Origin: Vulcanimicrobiota bacterium
Lineage (GTDB): Bacteria > Vulcanimicrobiota > Xenobia > Xenobiales > JADMJV01
Length of the DNA stretch: 64,000 nt
Direction: 5' to 3'
Assembly (NCBI GenBank): GCA_019637395.1
Contig: JAHBVR010000019.1
Location: forward strand, 62,001 to 126,000
Shown: positions 1-8,635 of the stretch, piece after piece
Layout: every line of letters starts with the position of its first letter
Position numbering within the stretch: position 1 is the stretch's first letter
Translations under genes and position numbers: made by a program
Notes under the pieces: generated by a model
Databases searched by the model: none
What the model saw: the letters and a program-made list of their open reading frames with translations, nothing else
Told to the model about the DNA's origin: nothing

Positions 1-1
1 C

Positions 2-1050
2 TTGAATATACAAATCGACGCACGCGAATTGGAACAAATACTGGCTCTAACGCCGACCGACCAGAACATTCTTCTGATAGGCCGCCACGGGCTGGGCAAA
101 TCGCAAATCATCACCCAATTTTACCAGACACGCGGCTTACGAGTCGTACCGTTCTTCCTGGGCCAAATGAGCGACCCGGGTGATCTGCTCGGACTCATGG
201 ATAAAAACAAAGAATCCGGCCGGTCCGTCTTCCTACCTCCCTATTGGTGGCCTGGCGAGAATGAACCGATTTGCCTGTTTCTAGATGAGCTGAACCGAGG
301 CCGACCGGAAATCCTCCAGGCCGTGCACGATCTGGCTCTCAACCGCACCCTCGCCGGCCGGCGCCTGCCCGAAGCAAGTGTGGTGATTGCAGCCGTCAAT
401 CAGGGGATGAATATCAGTTGACCGATCTGGACCCGGCCCTGGTCTCCCGCTTCAACCTCTACGAATTCGCCCCCAGTCTCGAAGATTGGCTCTTGTGGGC
501 CCACCGCCAGCAGCGCGTGATCGCCTTTATCCAGAAACACCCCGAATATCTGGACAGCCAGATTCCCAAAGCCGAGGAAGCCTGGCGCGCCTCCGGGCTG
601 ATGAAAACCCCTGACCGGCGGGCCTGGGCCCGAGTATCCGATTTTGTCCTCTCCCACCAAAGCCTGGGCGAACTGGAAATCAAGGCCATCGCCGGCCTCG
701 TGGGCAGCCCGGCGGCTCTGGCTTTCCGCCAAAGTATCCAACACAAATTACGTATCACAGCTCAGCAGTTGCTGCTGCAGTTCGAGCGCCATCGCGCCCA
801 GCTCAAAGAGATGAGCCTGCAAGAACTGGTCCTGTTGAATGAGCAAATTTTCTATTGGCTCAATCTACAGAACCTGGAAAACTTTCTAGCCTACCTGAAG
901 ACACTCAAGCAACTGAAACAACTGGAGGTGCTGGCCCACCTCGCCTCGCAATTGGAGAACCCCAATTTCCAACAGGCTACCGGAATCCTGGCCCTCTCGC
1001 TGGAGATCGTTCAATTCCTGACCACTTATATTCAAGGCATCGAGGTCTAG
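2..1050 (+). pseudogene. MoxR-type AAA+ ATPase, frameshifted
   Basis: MoxR-family AAA+ ATPases act as chaperone-like ATPases, usually with a VWA-domain partner, which follows here. The reading frame from position 2 (TTG, possibly not the true start as the window begins here) has Walker A GRHGLGKS, Walker B LFLDELNRG and a sensor-like AAVNQG. It stops at 419-421. The next frame resumes at once with DPALVSRFN, the expected arginine-finger segment, and runs to 1050 with the helical lid. Adding one base near 411-413 restores a continuous protein of about 349 aa reading MNYQLTDLDPALVSRF. So this is a single-base deletion: either real inactivation or a sequence error. The TAG stop overlaps the GTG start of the VWA gene, indicating a coupled pair. 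Confidence 0.8.
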
Positions 1051-2123
1051 TGGACCTCCAACGCTCACGCCTGGCCGCCGTGGTGCAACGCTGGTATCTA
1101 TTGGAACCGCCACTTTTTAGCGCCTGGACAACCCACGATCTGGTGAGTCAGCCACGCATTCGCACCCTTCGGGTGGGAAGCGGCCGAATTGAATATAATC
1201 CAGTTTATCTCCAGGGCCTGAACGATTCTTTGCTGGAAGCAATGATGAGCGCCGAGGCCACCCGGATTTTGCTAAAACATCCCTATCTTCGAAGAAAGCC
1301 CCAACCGGAGCTGGCCTATCTGGCCAGCAATCTCACTCTGAAGGAAGTGCTCAAGACCGACTTACCCTGGCCCACAGCCCGACAGCTCCTTCAGACCCCT
1401 CGCTACGATGGCCAATACTTTGAATTCTACTACCGCCTGCTCTGTCAGCAAGACTGGCCGGTCCTGGTGAGCCTCGAACTGGCCCTGGAAAACAGTCAAG
1501 GTTGGGATAGCGATGCCTTCCTGGTGGAACGAATCAATGAACAGCTCCGGCAGGCCCAGGCAAGCTCGCGTTGGGGAAGCGTGGCGGGACGGTGGCGGGA
1601 ACAGATCCTGGCGACATTACAGCCCGAACTGGACTACCGGGCGGTCTTGGCGCACTTTCGCAGCAGCCTGCTGTCCAGCGCATGCCTCCTGACCAGGATG
1701 AAACCCAGCCGCCGCTACGGTTTTGAGCAACTGGGAAGACGCTACCAGTTTACCACCGACCTGCTCCTGGCCGTGGATGTCAGTGGTTCTATCTCCTCCA
1801 AAGACCTGGCCACCGGCTTCTCGATCATCAATCAATTTTTCCGCTATGGCATCCGGAGCCTGGACGTGCTCTGCTTCGACACGAAAATCAAGACTCCGCC
1901 CACTACCTGGCGACGGGCGCGCAGCCAGATCGAGGTAATCGGGCGGGGCGGCACCAACTTCACTCCGGTGCTGAAGTATATCGACGAGAACAACCGCTAC
2001 GATGGACTGATCATCTTCATCGACGGCAGGCGCCAGTCCCCCACCGGCCGCGAAACCGAAAAACGCGAGTGCTCTGGCTCTTCAACAGCGGCGACAACTA
2101 CCTCGGCCAGGCGGCCGGCCTGA
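1050..2123 (+). CDS. VWA-like domain protein (DUF2201 type), C-terminus frameshifted
   Basis: Partner of the preceding MoxR ATPase. The GTG start at 1050 overlaps the upstream TAG and has GAGG just before it; the frame is open further upstream but that part is antisense-like filler. The N-terminal half resembles the DUF2201 metallopeptidase-like domain, but where relatives carry an HxxxH-like motif this protein reads AEATRILLKHP, so a catalytic role is doubtful. The VWA-like domain begins near TDLLLAVDVSGSIS, which keeps a MIDAS-type DxSxS. After GLIIFIDG the frame goes wrong. A one-base addition near 2026 would give APVPHRPRN, then RVLWLFNSGDNYLGQ, ending at 2170, as expected for this family. 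Family assignment is from motif memory, not a search. Confidence 0.75.
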   Translation: MDLQRSRLAAVVQRWYLLEPPLFSAWTTHDLVSQPRIRTLRVGSGRIEYNPVYLQGLNDSLLEAMMSAEATRILLKHPYLRRKPQPELAYLASNLTLKEVLKTDLPWPTARQLLQTPRYDGQYFEFYYRLLCQQDWPVLVSLELALENSQGWDSDAFLVERINEQLRQAQASSRWGSVAGRWREQILATLQPELDYRAVLAHFRSSLLSSACLLTRMKPSRRYGFEQLGRRYQFTTDLLLAVDVSGSISSKDLATGFSIINQFFRYGIRSLDVLCFDTKIKTPPTTWRRARSQIEVIGRGGTNFTPVLKYIDENNRYDGLIIFIDGRRQSPTGRETEKRECSGSSTAATTTSARRPA

Positions 2124-2204
2124 GCCACATTGGTCGAGCCGTGTATTTACACCCGCCGGCAAGCCAGTGAAGGAGCGATTGGCCTGGCTGCGAACGGGGC
2201 CGGT

Positions 2205-2615
2205 ATGAAAAAGATTCTCTTTGTTTTGGCTCTCTCCGCTGGTGTCTGGGCCGACGCCACCATCCGTGTGGGCGGTGCCAAGTGGGCCAGCGTGCAGAAC
2301 AACGGAACCCTGCGGGTGCAAAGCTCCCCCGTGGGTGAAGTGGAGAAAAACGGCACCATCCGCCGCAACGGCAAGAAGGTAGGCGAAATTGACAGCAAGG
2401 GACGGATTCGCCTGGAAGGCGATCTGGTGGGTGAAGTCAAGGCCGATGGCACGCTGATGTACCAGGGGGCCAATATCGGCAGCCTGGCCAGCAATGGTGA
2501 GATCAAACGCAAGGGCAGCGTTTGGGGCCAGGTGGACGGGCTGGACGACAAGACCCGCTCCGGCGTGGCCGTTCTGTTACTGTTGTTCCGCGAGGACTTC
2601 GCTCCCAAACCATAG
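2205..2615 (+). CDS. Small exported beta-repeat protein
   Basis: 136-aa protein with a Sec signal peptide (MKKILFVLALSAGVWA, cleavage near residue 17). The mature part is a tandem repeat of roughly 16-18 residues with the pattern VGEV-x-NGTIR-x-G-x-x-VG: for example SPVGEVEKNGTIRRNGK, KVGEIDSKGRIRLEGD, LVGEVKADGTLMYQGA. This regular alternation is typical of beta-flower or beta-solenoid extracytoplasmic proteins; I recall similar '5-fold beta-flower' annotations but cannot confirm. The C-terminus is hydrophobic (VAVLLLLF). The ATG at 2205 is chosen because it begins the signal peptide; the longer frame would start in the preceding gene. It may be co-transcribed with the MoxR/VWA pair. Function unknown. 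Confidence 0.75.
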   Translation: MKKILFVLALSAGVWADATIRVGGAKWASVQNNGTLRVQSSPVGEVEKNGTIRRNGKKVGEIDSKGRIRLEGDLVGEVKADGTLMYQGANIGSLASNGEIKRKGSVWGQVDGLDDKTRSGVAVLLLLFREDFAPKP

Positions 2616-2812
2616 GGTCTGAGCGCCTGCCCCTCAGATTGGAAATTTTTCAATTCATGGGGCGGGAGTCGTTTTGCTTTCGCCTAAATATAAATCAGGA
2701 TAGCCCTCCCCATACACTTTTAACTTAAGTCGCTTCCGGCCTACTTAATAAAAAGCAGGGTTTATATCTCGTAACTCTATTCAATATCAAATCAATATTC
2801 CAAAAAACACAT

Positions 2813-3784
2813 CTACTTGAGGGATTGGATCGCAGAGACAGCCTGTTGCCAGCGCCGCTCCCACGAGCCGCTCAAATGAACCACACGCCGGTCTTCCAAC
2901 TCCAGACGGCGGAGACAGCGCTCCCAGAAGGCCTGGCCGCCCTCCGGGCGGTAGCGGACGCAGTCTTCCACCCAGGGAACGTCGGGAGCGCACAGCAAGG
3001 TCAGGTCATAACGGCCTACCGCCTCCTCCAGCAACGGATCACAGCCGCCGAACAATTCCTCACTCCAAAGCGGCGTGGCCGACGGGTCGGTATCGCAAAA
3101 CAAGAGCGGCCCGCATTGGCGGGCCAGAGCTTCCTCGCTGGCGCGCTGAGCCCGGGAAATCACCGGAAGATCCGCAAGACAAACCTGCCCGCCGCGGGCT
3201 TCCAACCAACCACGCGCGTACTCCGGCACCCAGAGCGTCTGGAAGTGCTCGGCCAGGCGCGCCGTCAGGGTGGACTTGCCGGTCGACTCCGGGCCAAAAA
3301 TGCTGATGCGGCGCACGAAGTGGGCGCGCACCGGGGCCGGCAGGTAGGCCCAGCAGGCCCCCGGGTTCTGGCGAATCTGGGTGCCACTGACCGGCACCAG
3401 CGAGCGCATTCCATTGACCGGGATAAAGCGCGCTCCCAACACCTCGGCCAGCGGGCCGCCGTACTCCTCGCCGGCAAAGACCAGGTCGATGGGGCGGGCC
3501 ACCACGCGCTCCAAAGAGCGCTTCCAGATATTCCAAAAATCGGGATGCTGGTCAGGCAGTTGAGGGTTCTCATCGGTCAGGTGCACGACCCGAAGCTGGG
3601 GAAACAATTCGCGCATCCAGCCAACTCGTAAGCAGCCCTCGATGGGTTCGCCGGCCAGGCTGCCCACCACCACGGTTAATTCGTCGGCGTAGCGGCGGGC
3701 GAAGTCGACCAGATAAAGATGGCCCAGGTGCGGCGGCATGAACTTGCCCAGCACCATGCCGTGCCCTCTCACAGGCCCATCCAT
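2813..3784 (-). CDS. nadR: NadR-like NMN adenylyltransferase / ribosylnicotinamide kinase
   Basis: Bifunctional NAD-salvage enzyme: an N-terminal nucleotidyltransferase (NMN + ATP to NAD) and a C-terminal P-loop kinase for nicotinamide riboside. The nucleotidyltransferase signature is GKFMPPHLGHLYLV near residue 13, with the second motif near SGTQIRQNP. The kinase P-loop is FGPESTGKSTL near residue 165, followed by EYARGWLE and the DTDP segment, all typical of NadR. About 323 aa, slightly shorter than E. coli NadR because there is no N-terminal DNA-binding domain. It is the last gene of the five-gene minus-strand operon. The start is uncertain: ATG at 3784 overlaps the previous gene by 16 bases, whereas a GTG at 3772 would give a GTGA overlap. 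Its place in a biosynthetic operon is unusual. Confidence 0.9.
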   Translation of the reverse strand: MDGPVRGHGMVLGKFMPPHLGHLYLVDFARRYADELTVVVGSLAGEPIEGCLRVGWMRELFPQLRVVHLTDENPQLPDQHPDFWNIWKRSLERVVARPIDLVFAGEEYGGPLAEVLGARFIPVNGMRSLVPVSGTQIRQNPGACWAYLPAPVRAHFVRRISIFGPESTGKSTLTARLAEHFQTLWVPEYARGWLEARGGQVCLADLPVISRAQRASEEALARQCGPLLFCDTDPSATPLWSEELFGGCDPLLEEAVGRYDLTLLCAPDVPWVEDCVRYRPEGGQAFWERCLRRLELEDRRVVHLSGSWERRWQQAVSAIQSLK

Positions 3785-6120
3785 TGGCGCAACCGCAACG
3801 GAAACTCGTGGTCATGGCTGACCTCGAAATCGACCTCGGTGCGCTGGAACAAATCCAGAGCACGATTGCGCTCGAAATAGTCCGGGTCAGGATGTAAGCG
3901 GCACAGGGCCAGTTGCGCCGCCGCCTGGTCGGCATCCTGAGCGGCCCGAGCAAAGAATTCTTCAGGCGTCACCGGAGGCAACTGCAAGACCTCCAATAAT
4001 TCGCGGAACGCCACTGCTCGAGGGGCGGCCACGTGGTAAGTAGCCGGCAACCCCTGGGAAAGGCGCCAGGTGGCCTGAGCGGCAAAATCAAGAGGGGTCA
4101 GATCCAGCCAGACGTCCGGGCCCTGGGGGGCGCAGCCCAGAGCCCGCAGCCCGCGCGCGAACCGGTGCAAATAGTCGCGCTCGTCCCCCACCAGCAAACC
4201 GTAGCGATAGACATAAATCGGCCCGCGTTGGCGCTGCAACCAGCGATCGGCCGCCCACTTGGTCTGGGCGTAGCCTCCGAAGACCACCCGCTCCCCATCC
4301 AGCCCGTCGCTGCACAGCCCCCGGCCGCGAAAGTCGGTGGAAACGAAGACCGAGAGAGTGGAAGCAAAGTGCAGGGCCTTGGGACGTCCGGTCTGGCAGA
4401 ACCTCACCAATTCGGGCAGACAATCCAGGTTGACCGCGCGCAGCGAGTCCCAGGGCAGCACGGTGTTGACCTCGGCCGCACAGTGAAAAACGACATCCAC
4501 TTCCTCCGCCAATTTTTCATATTCGGCCAAACCCAACCGTGGCGCGATAACATCGCCCTGCAGCCAGCCCGGCCGGGGTCGGCGGGACAAACACAGCACC
4601 CGGCAACCGGCCTCCCGAAACTGATCGGCCAGGCGTGCCCCCAGCTGGCCGCTGGCCCCCGTCAACAAAATGGTGTTTCCCCAGCCGGGCGCCTGCCAGG
4701 CGGGCAAATCGGGCGGCAACTGGGCTTCGATCTCCTGGCTGCTCATCCCCAGCGGGTTGCCTTTGAGCAACTGCAGGGCGGTGACGGCGTGCCCCTGAGA
4801 CTGCAGTTGAGCGGCCAGTTCCATGGCTCGCAGCGAATCGAGAAAGCGGAGCGCTCCCAGATCCGCCTTACCGCTGGGAGTTTCCGGCAAAGCCGCCAGC
4901 GGCTGCAGCCGGGTCGGCAACATCCATTCCGGTATTCGCCGCGAAAGCTCCGTGCGCAACCGAGCGGCCCGGGGAACGCCGCAGTAAAAAAGCACCAGCT
5001 CCCCCTCCTGCAGCGAGGCCGCGCAACGTGTCACTCCCTCTACCTGCAGGGCGGCGTTTTCCACTTCGGCCAGTTCGATGCGGTGGCCGCGCACCTTCAC
5101 CTGACGGTCCAGCCGGCCGCGAAAGAAGAAGTCGCCGTCCCCGGTGGCCTCCACCCGGTCGCCGCTGCGATAGTAGCGCCGACCGTCCAGCCAGAGGCAG
5201 GCTGCCTCGCTCAGGTCGGGGCGCCTCCGATAACCGCGAAAGAGGCCGGGACCGGCGATCAAGAGCTCATCCTGGTGAAGCCGATGCTCCATACCCGCCA
5301 GCGGGCGGCCCAGGCGCGGCCCCTCCCAGCTTTCGTCCACCTGGCGCCAACTGGTGCAAATGGTGGCCTCGGTCGGGCCGTAGACGCTGATCAGCCGGGT
5401 CTGGCGCGCCCAGGCTTTGAGGCGCTCGGGATCGGAAGGCTCGCCACCGGCCACCAGCGTTTCTACATGATCAGGAAAGTCGTGCGGAGCGTAGCGATGC
5501 AGCAGAGCCGGCGGAATATCCAGGTGGGTGATGCGCAGCTGCCTGAGCCAGTCGGGCAAGCAGCCGGCAGCCGGCGGAAAAACCAGCGTGGCCCCGCTCA
5601 GCAGCGCGGTCCCGAGGTCCGACAAAGAAGCGTCAAACTGCATGGAGAGCAGCCAGAGCACCCGTTTGCCGGGGGCCAGTTGGAAGGCCTGAATCTGCTC
5701 TTCCAGCATGGGAAGCAGCCCGGCGTGAGTAATTTCCACCGCCTTGGGCGCGCCCGTCGAGCCGGAGGTGCAAATCACGTAGGCGAGTTTTCCCGAGACG
5801 GGGGGCAGCGCCGGCCCATCGGGCAGCTCAAAGAGCTCCAGGTCGGGTTGAGCCGCCTGGCGATAGGCCCGCAGCCGGGCTTCGGGCAGACTGGCATCCA
5901 ACGGCAAAAAAGCCGCCCCCGCCCACCAGCAGGCCAGCAAGGCCACCACATACTCAGGCGACTTGGAAAAATTCAGGCCGACCAGGGTTTCCGGTCCGGC
6001 GCCCAGCTCGGCCAATCCACCCGCTACCCGCTCGACCCGGTCCCAAAGCTGCGCATAGGTAAGTTGCTGATCTCCCCATTCCAGAGCGACTTTCTGGTCG
6101 CGATGCCGGTCCCAATTCAT
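3769..6120 (-). CDS. NRPS-like adenylation - mini carrier - thioester reductase protein
   Basis: 783-aa single-module protein predicted to activate a carboxylic or amino acid as acyl-AMP, load it as a thioester and release it reductively as aldehyde or alcohol. Adenylation domain, residues about 1-425: A3 CTSGSTGAPKAVEITH, A5 YGPTEATI, A7 YRSGDRV, A8 RGRLDRQVKVRGHRIELAE, A10 PETPSGKAD. A DSL motif with candidate phosphopantetheine site Ser429 sits only 11 residues after the A10 lysine, so helix 1 of a normal carrier domain is missing. Reductase domain from about residue 482: Rossmann motif TGASGQLG, active-site YAQTK. Start ATG at 6120 overlaps the methyltransferase stop by ATGA. No condensation domain. 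Substrate not predictable by eye. Confidence 0.88.
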   Translation of the reverse strand: MNWDRHRDQKVALEWGDQQLTYAQLWDRVERVAGGLAELGAGPETLVGLNFSKSPEYVVALLACWWAGAAFLPLDASLPEARLRAYRQAAQPDLELFELPDGPALPPVSGKLAYVICTSGSTGAPKAVEITHAGLLPMLEEQIQAFQLAPGKRVLWLLSMQFDASLSDLGTALLSGATLVFPPAAGCLPDWLRQLRITHLDIPPALLHRYAPHDFPDHVETLVAGGEPSDPERLKAWARQTRLISVYGPTEATICTSWRQVDESWEGPRLGRPLAGMEHRLHQDELLIAGPGLFRGYRRRPDLSEAACLWLDGRRYYRSGDRVEATGDGDFFFRGRLDRQVKVRGHRIELAEVENAALQVEGVTRCAASLQEGELVLFYCGVPRAARLRTELSRRIPEWMLPTRLQPLAALPETPSGKADLGALRFLDSLRAMELAAQLQSQGHAVTALQLLKGNPLGMSSQEIEAQLPPDLPAWQAPGWGNTILLTGASGQLGARLADQFREAGCRVLCLSRRPRPGWLQGDVIAPRLGLAEYEKLAEEVDVVFHCAAEVNTVLPWDSLRAVNLDCLPELVRFCQTGRPKALHFASTLSVFVSTDFRGRGLCSDGLDGERVVFGGYAQTKWAADRWLQRQRGPIYVYRYGLLVGDERDYLHRFARGLRALGCAPQGPDVWLDLTPLDFAAQATWRLSQGLPATYHVAAPRAVAFRELLEVLQLPPVTPEEFFARAAQDADQAAAQLALCRLHPDPDYFERNRALDLFQRTEVDFEVSHDHEFPLRLRQWMGL

Positions 6121-6836
6121 GAGCAACGGCGAGCCAGCCAGACCACGCGCGGATTGTCCTGGGCAAACTCCTCCCCGGCCAGATTTCCCAGCATCCGCTC
6201 CGGCTCCAGGCCGGCCGCCCGCAGCATTTCTCCCAACTCGCGCGGCAACAGAATGCGCGTGCAGGTGGAATGGTGGCGACAGGACTGGTCGGGACGCCTC
6301 AAAATCCATTCCTGGCGCAGCATTCCCTGCTGCCAATCGAGTCTGGAGTGGCGTTCCAGAATCAGCCCAGCGTCGAGGTGAGTCACGATAGTGGGCTGAA
6401 AATTGACCAGCACGTTGGCGAAGTTGATCGTTTCGAGCAGAAACCGGCCACCCGGCCTCAGGGAATGACGGGCACACTTGAGCATGTCCAGATTGAAACG
6501 GTCGTCGGCCGAGTAACCGAAGCTGGAGTAGACGTTCATGCCGCCATGACAATCTTCCGTGTGAAATCCACTGGCGTCAGCGCAGAAGAACCGGCCTTCG
6601 GGACAGGCGGCCCGCGCGGCTTCCACATAGTCCGCGCAGGCGTCCACTCCCACCGGCAGTATACCCAGTTGGGCCAGCGCCCGGCTGAAACGCCCCTGAC
6701 CGCAGCATTGGTCGAAAACCCGTTGCCCGGGCTTCAGCTCCAACAGTCGGGCAATCTGCCCGGCCTGCTCCTCGACCTGGGCGGGCAAAAAGTGGCGGGC
6801 ATATTCTTCGTCAAAGAAGCCTTCCCACCAGTTCAT
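6117..6836 (-). CDS. Class I SAM-dependent methyltransferase
   Basis: 239-aa methyltransferase with Rossmann-fold motif I VFDQCCGQGRFSRAL near residue 41, the acidic end of strand beta-2 (VGVD), and a later motif LRPGGRFLLETINF. Cytosolic. In its operon, between an AsnB-like enzyme and the adenylation/reductase protein, it most likely methylates the pathway product or an intermediate, but the acceptor atom cannot be told. The ATG at 6836 overlaps the asnB stop by ATGA, and its own TGA overlaps the next ATG in the same way, so the three genes are translationally coupled. A longer frame to 7364 exists but that part is antisense to codons of asnB. Confidence 0.9.
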   Translation of the reverse strand: MNWWEGFFDEEYARHFLPAQVEEQAGQIARLLELKPGQRVFDQCCGQGRFSRALAQLGILPVGVDACADYVEAARAACPEGRFFCADASGFHTEDCHGGMNVYSSFGYSADDRFNLDMLKCARHSLRPGGRFLLETINFANVLVNFQPTIVTHLDAGLILERHSRLDWQQGMLRQEWILRRPDQSCRHHSTCTRILLPRELGEMLRAAGLEPERMLGNLAGEEFAQDNPRVVWLARRCS

Positions 6837-8635
6837 AGGCCAAGCCTCTCGTGCATGTGGTAGGCGGTGGCCAGCCAGGTCAGAGCCGGAGCCCATTCCC
6901 CCGACATCTCTCGTTTTAGCTGGCGGCGCACCCGTTCCCCATCGAGGAAAGGATGATCCATTTCGGACAACTGCCGCAGGTGTTCCGGCAAGCGAGCCCC
7001 TGCCAGCAGAGGAGGAGCCATGAAGGGCTGTTTCTGGCGGTCCACCACGCTGGCTGGTAACCATTCGCGCATGGCCTCGCGCAAAATATGCTTTTCCCGC
7101 CCCTGGCGAATCTTCCAGTGGCGGGGCAGACCTTTCAGCCAGGTCGCCAAAGCTCCATCCAAAAAAGGCAGCCGCCCCTCCAGCGAGTGAGCCATCTCGC
7201 AGCCATCGCCCAGGGTCTGCAAAATGTAATTGGCCAGAGCCGAGCGATTCCACAGCTCCGAGGCCTGTTCCAGCACATCCCCGGCCGGCAGTTCCGCAAA
7301 GTCGAGCATGCACTGGTAGGCGTCCACCGGCGCGTATTCGGCCGCGAAATCGGGGCGCAGACAACTGTGAATGCGGGCGCCCAGAGCCGCTTTGGCTTCC
7401 AGGAAGGCGGGGATTGCTCCCAGGCGCGACTGCACGGCGGCCAGCGACAGCCCGCTGCCCGAGGTCACCATAATTCCCGCGGCGATGCTGTTGCCGGCGG
7501 CGATGGCCCGGCGCTCGGCCGGACTGCCCGCCAGGTCCTGGCGAAAATGCGGATAGCCCAGCAGCACTTCATCGGCTCCCTCGCCGGTCAGTACCACCTT
7601 GAAGCCCGCCTGATGAATGCGCTGGTCCAGCGCATATTTGGCGGCCAGATGAGCATTCACAGCCAATCCTTCGCTGGCTTCCACAGCTTCGGGCAAGAGG
7701 GCCAGCAATTCGGCGGCGCTCACATCCACCCGTTCCATGGGGACTCCACAGCGCTCGGCCACCTGCGCGGCCAGGGCGAATTCATCGTGACTGGCTTCCT
7801 CAAAACTGACCGTGAAGGCCCGCAAATCGGACCTTTGCGCAGCGGCCAGCGCGACCACCGCGGCCGAGTCGATGCCGCCGCTCAATTGCAGAGCGGCCGG
7901 CAGCCCTTCCGGAAGGCGCTCCTGGACGGCTCTCTTCAATCGGGGCAAAAATTCGGCCGGGTCCGCTTCTTGATGTTCCGGTTGCCAGTAGCGCCGCAAG
8001 TGGAGCCGGCCCTGCTCGAGAACGGCCAGATGACCTGGCGGTAGCTGGCCTACTCCTTGGAAAAGAGTCTGATCGGGCAGGGTATACTGAGTGCTGGCCG
8101 CCTGCCAAAACGCATCGGCATCCCACTGGCGCGCGCAGCCGGCCGCCCACAGCGCCCTGGCCTTGGAAGCGAACCACCATTCCCGCTCCCTTCGGGCATA
8201 GCACAGGGGCTTGATACCGAAAGGGTCGCGCACGGCCACCAGGCGGTCGCCGTCCCATAAGAGGATGGCGAATTCGCCGCGCAGTTGGTGCACGAACTCC
8301 AGACCGTGCTCCTCATAGAGATGGCAGACCACCTCGCTGTCGCAGCCAGTATGAAAAACATGGCCGAGAGCCTGCAGCCGGCGGCGCTGCTCACGGAAAT
8401 CGTAGAGTTCGCCGTTGACCACGGCCCGCACGCGCCCATCCTCGTTGACAAAAGGCTGCTGTCCTGCCGGTGCGTCGACGATGGCCAGGCGGCGATGCCC
8501 TAAGCCCGCGCGCCGGTTCGGATCGATCCAGATGCCGCAGCCGTCGGGACCCCGGGTGACCAGGCTGTCGGTGGCTTGTTGCAGGCGCTCGGGCTCGACC
8601 GGGCCGGGGCTGACGAAACTAACGATCCCACACAT
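6833..8635 (-). CDS. asnB: Asparagine synthetase B-like glutamine amidotransferase
   Basis: 600-aa class II glutamine amidotransferase of the asparagine synthetase family, which makes amides from carboxylates with glutamine and ATP. The N-terminal nucleophile Cys2 is in MCGIVSF, followed by VTRGPDG and GHRRLAIVD typical of the glutaminase domain (about 1-200). The synthetase domain has the PP-loop LSGGIDSAAV near residue 260 and GEGADEVLLGYP. The ATG at 8635 is required to place Cys2 at the N-terminus; it overlaps the end of the dehydrogenase gene by 17 bases. Placement inside this operon suggests a secondary-metabolite amide-forming role rather than housekeeping asparagine synthesis, which is inference. 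Confidence 0.9.
   Translation of the reverse strand: MCGIVSFVSPGPVEPERLQQATDSLVTRGPDGCGIWIDPNRRAGLGHRRLAIVDAPAGQQPFVNEDGRVRAVVNGELYDFREQRRRLQALGHVFHTGCDSEVVCHLYEEHGLEFVHQLRGEFAILLWDGDRLVAVRDPFGIKPLCYARREREWWFASKARALWAAGCARQWDADAFWQAASTQYTLPDQTLFQGVGQLPPGHLAVLEQGRLHLRRYWQPEHQEADPAEFLPRLKRAVQERLPEGLPAALQLSGGIDSAAVVALAAAQRSDLRAFTVSFEEASHDEFALAAQVAERCGVPMERVDVSAAELLALLPEAVEASEGLAVNAHLAAKYALDQRIHQAGFKVVLTGEGADEVLLGYPHFRQDLAGSPAERRAIAAGNSIAAGIMVTSGSGLSLAAVQSRLGAIPAFLEAKAALGARIHSCLRPDFAAEYAPVDAYQCMLDFAELPAGDVLEQASELWNRSALANYILQTLGDGCEMAHSLEGRLPFLDGALATWLKGLPRHWKIRQGREKHILREAMREWLPASVVDRQKQPFMAPPLLAGARLPEHLRQLSEMDHPFLDGERVRRQLKREMSGEWAPALTWLATAYHMHERLGL

Noticed and set aside
4033-6381. 782-aa plus-strand frame opposite the adenylation/reductase gene
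   Set aside because: Antisense open frame produced by GC-rich codon bias; composition is Gln/Gly/Arg filler with no domain.
7088-8044. 318-aa plus-strand frame opposite asnB
   Set aside because: Shadow of asnB; Gln/Gly/Arg-rich with no recognisable motif.
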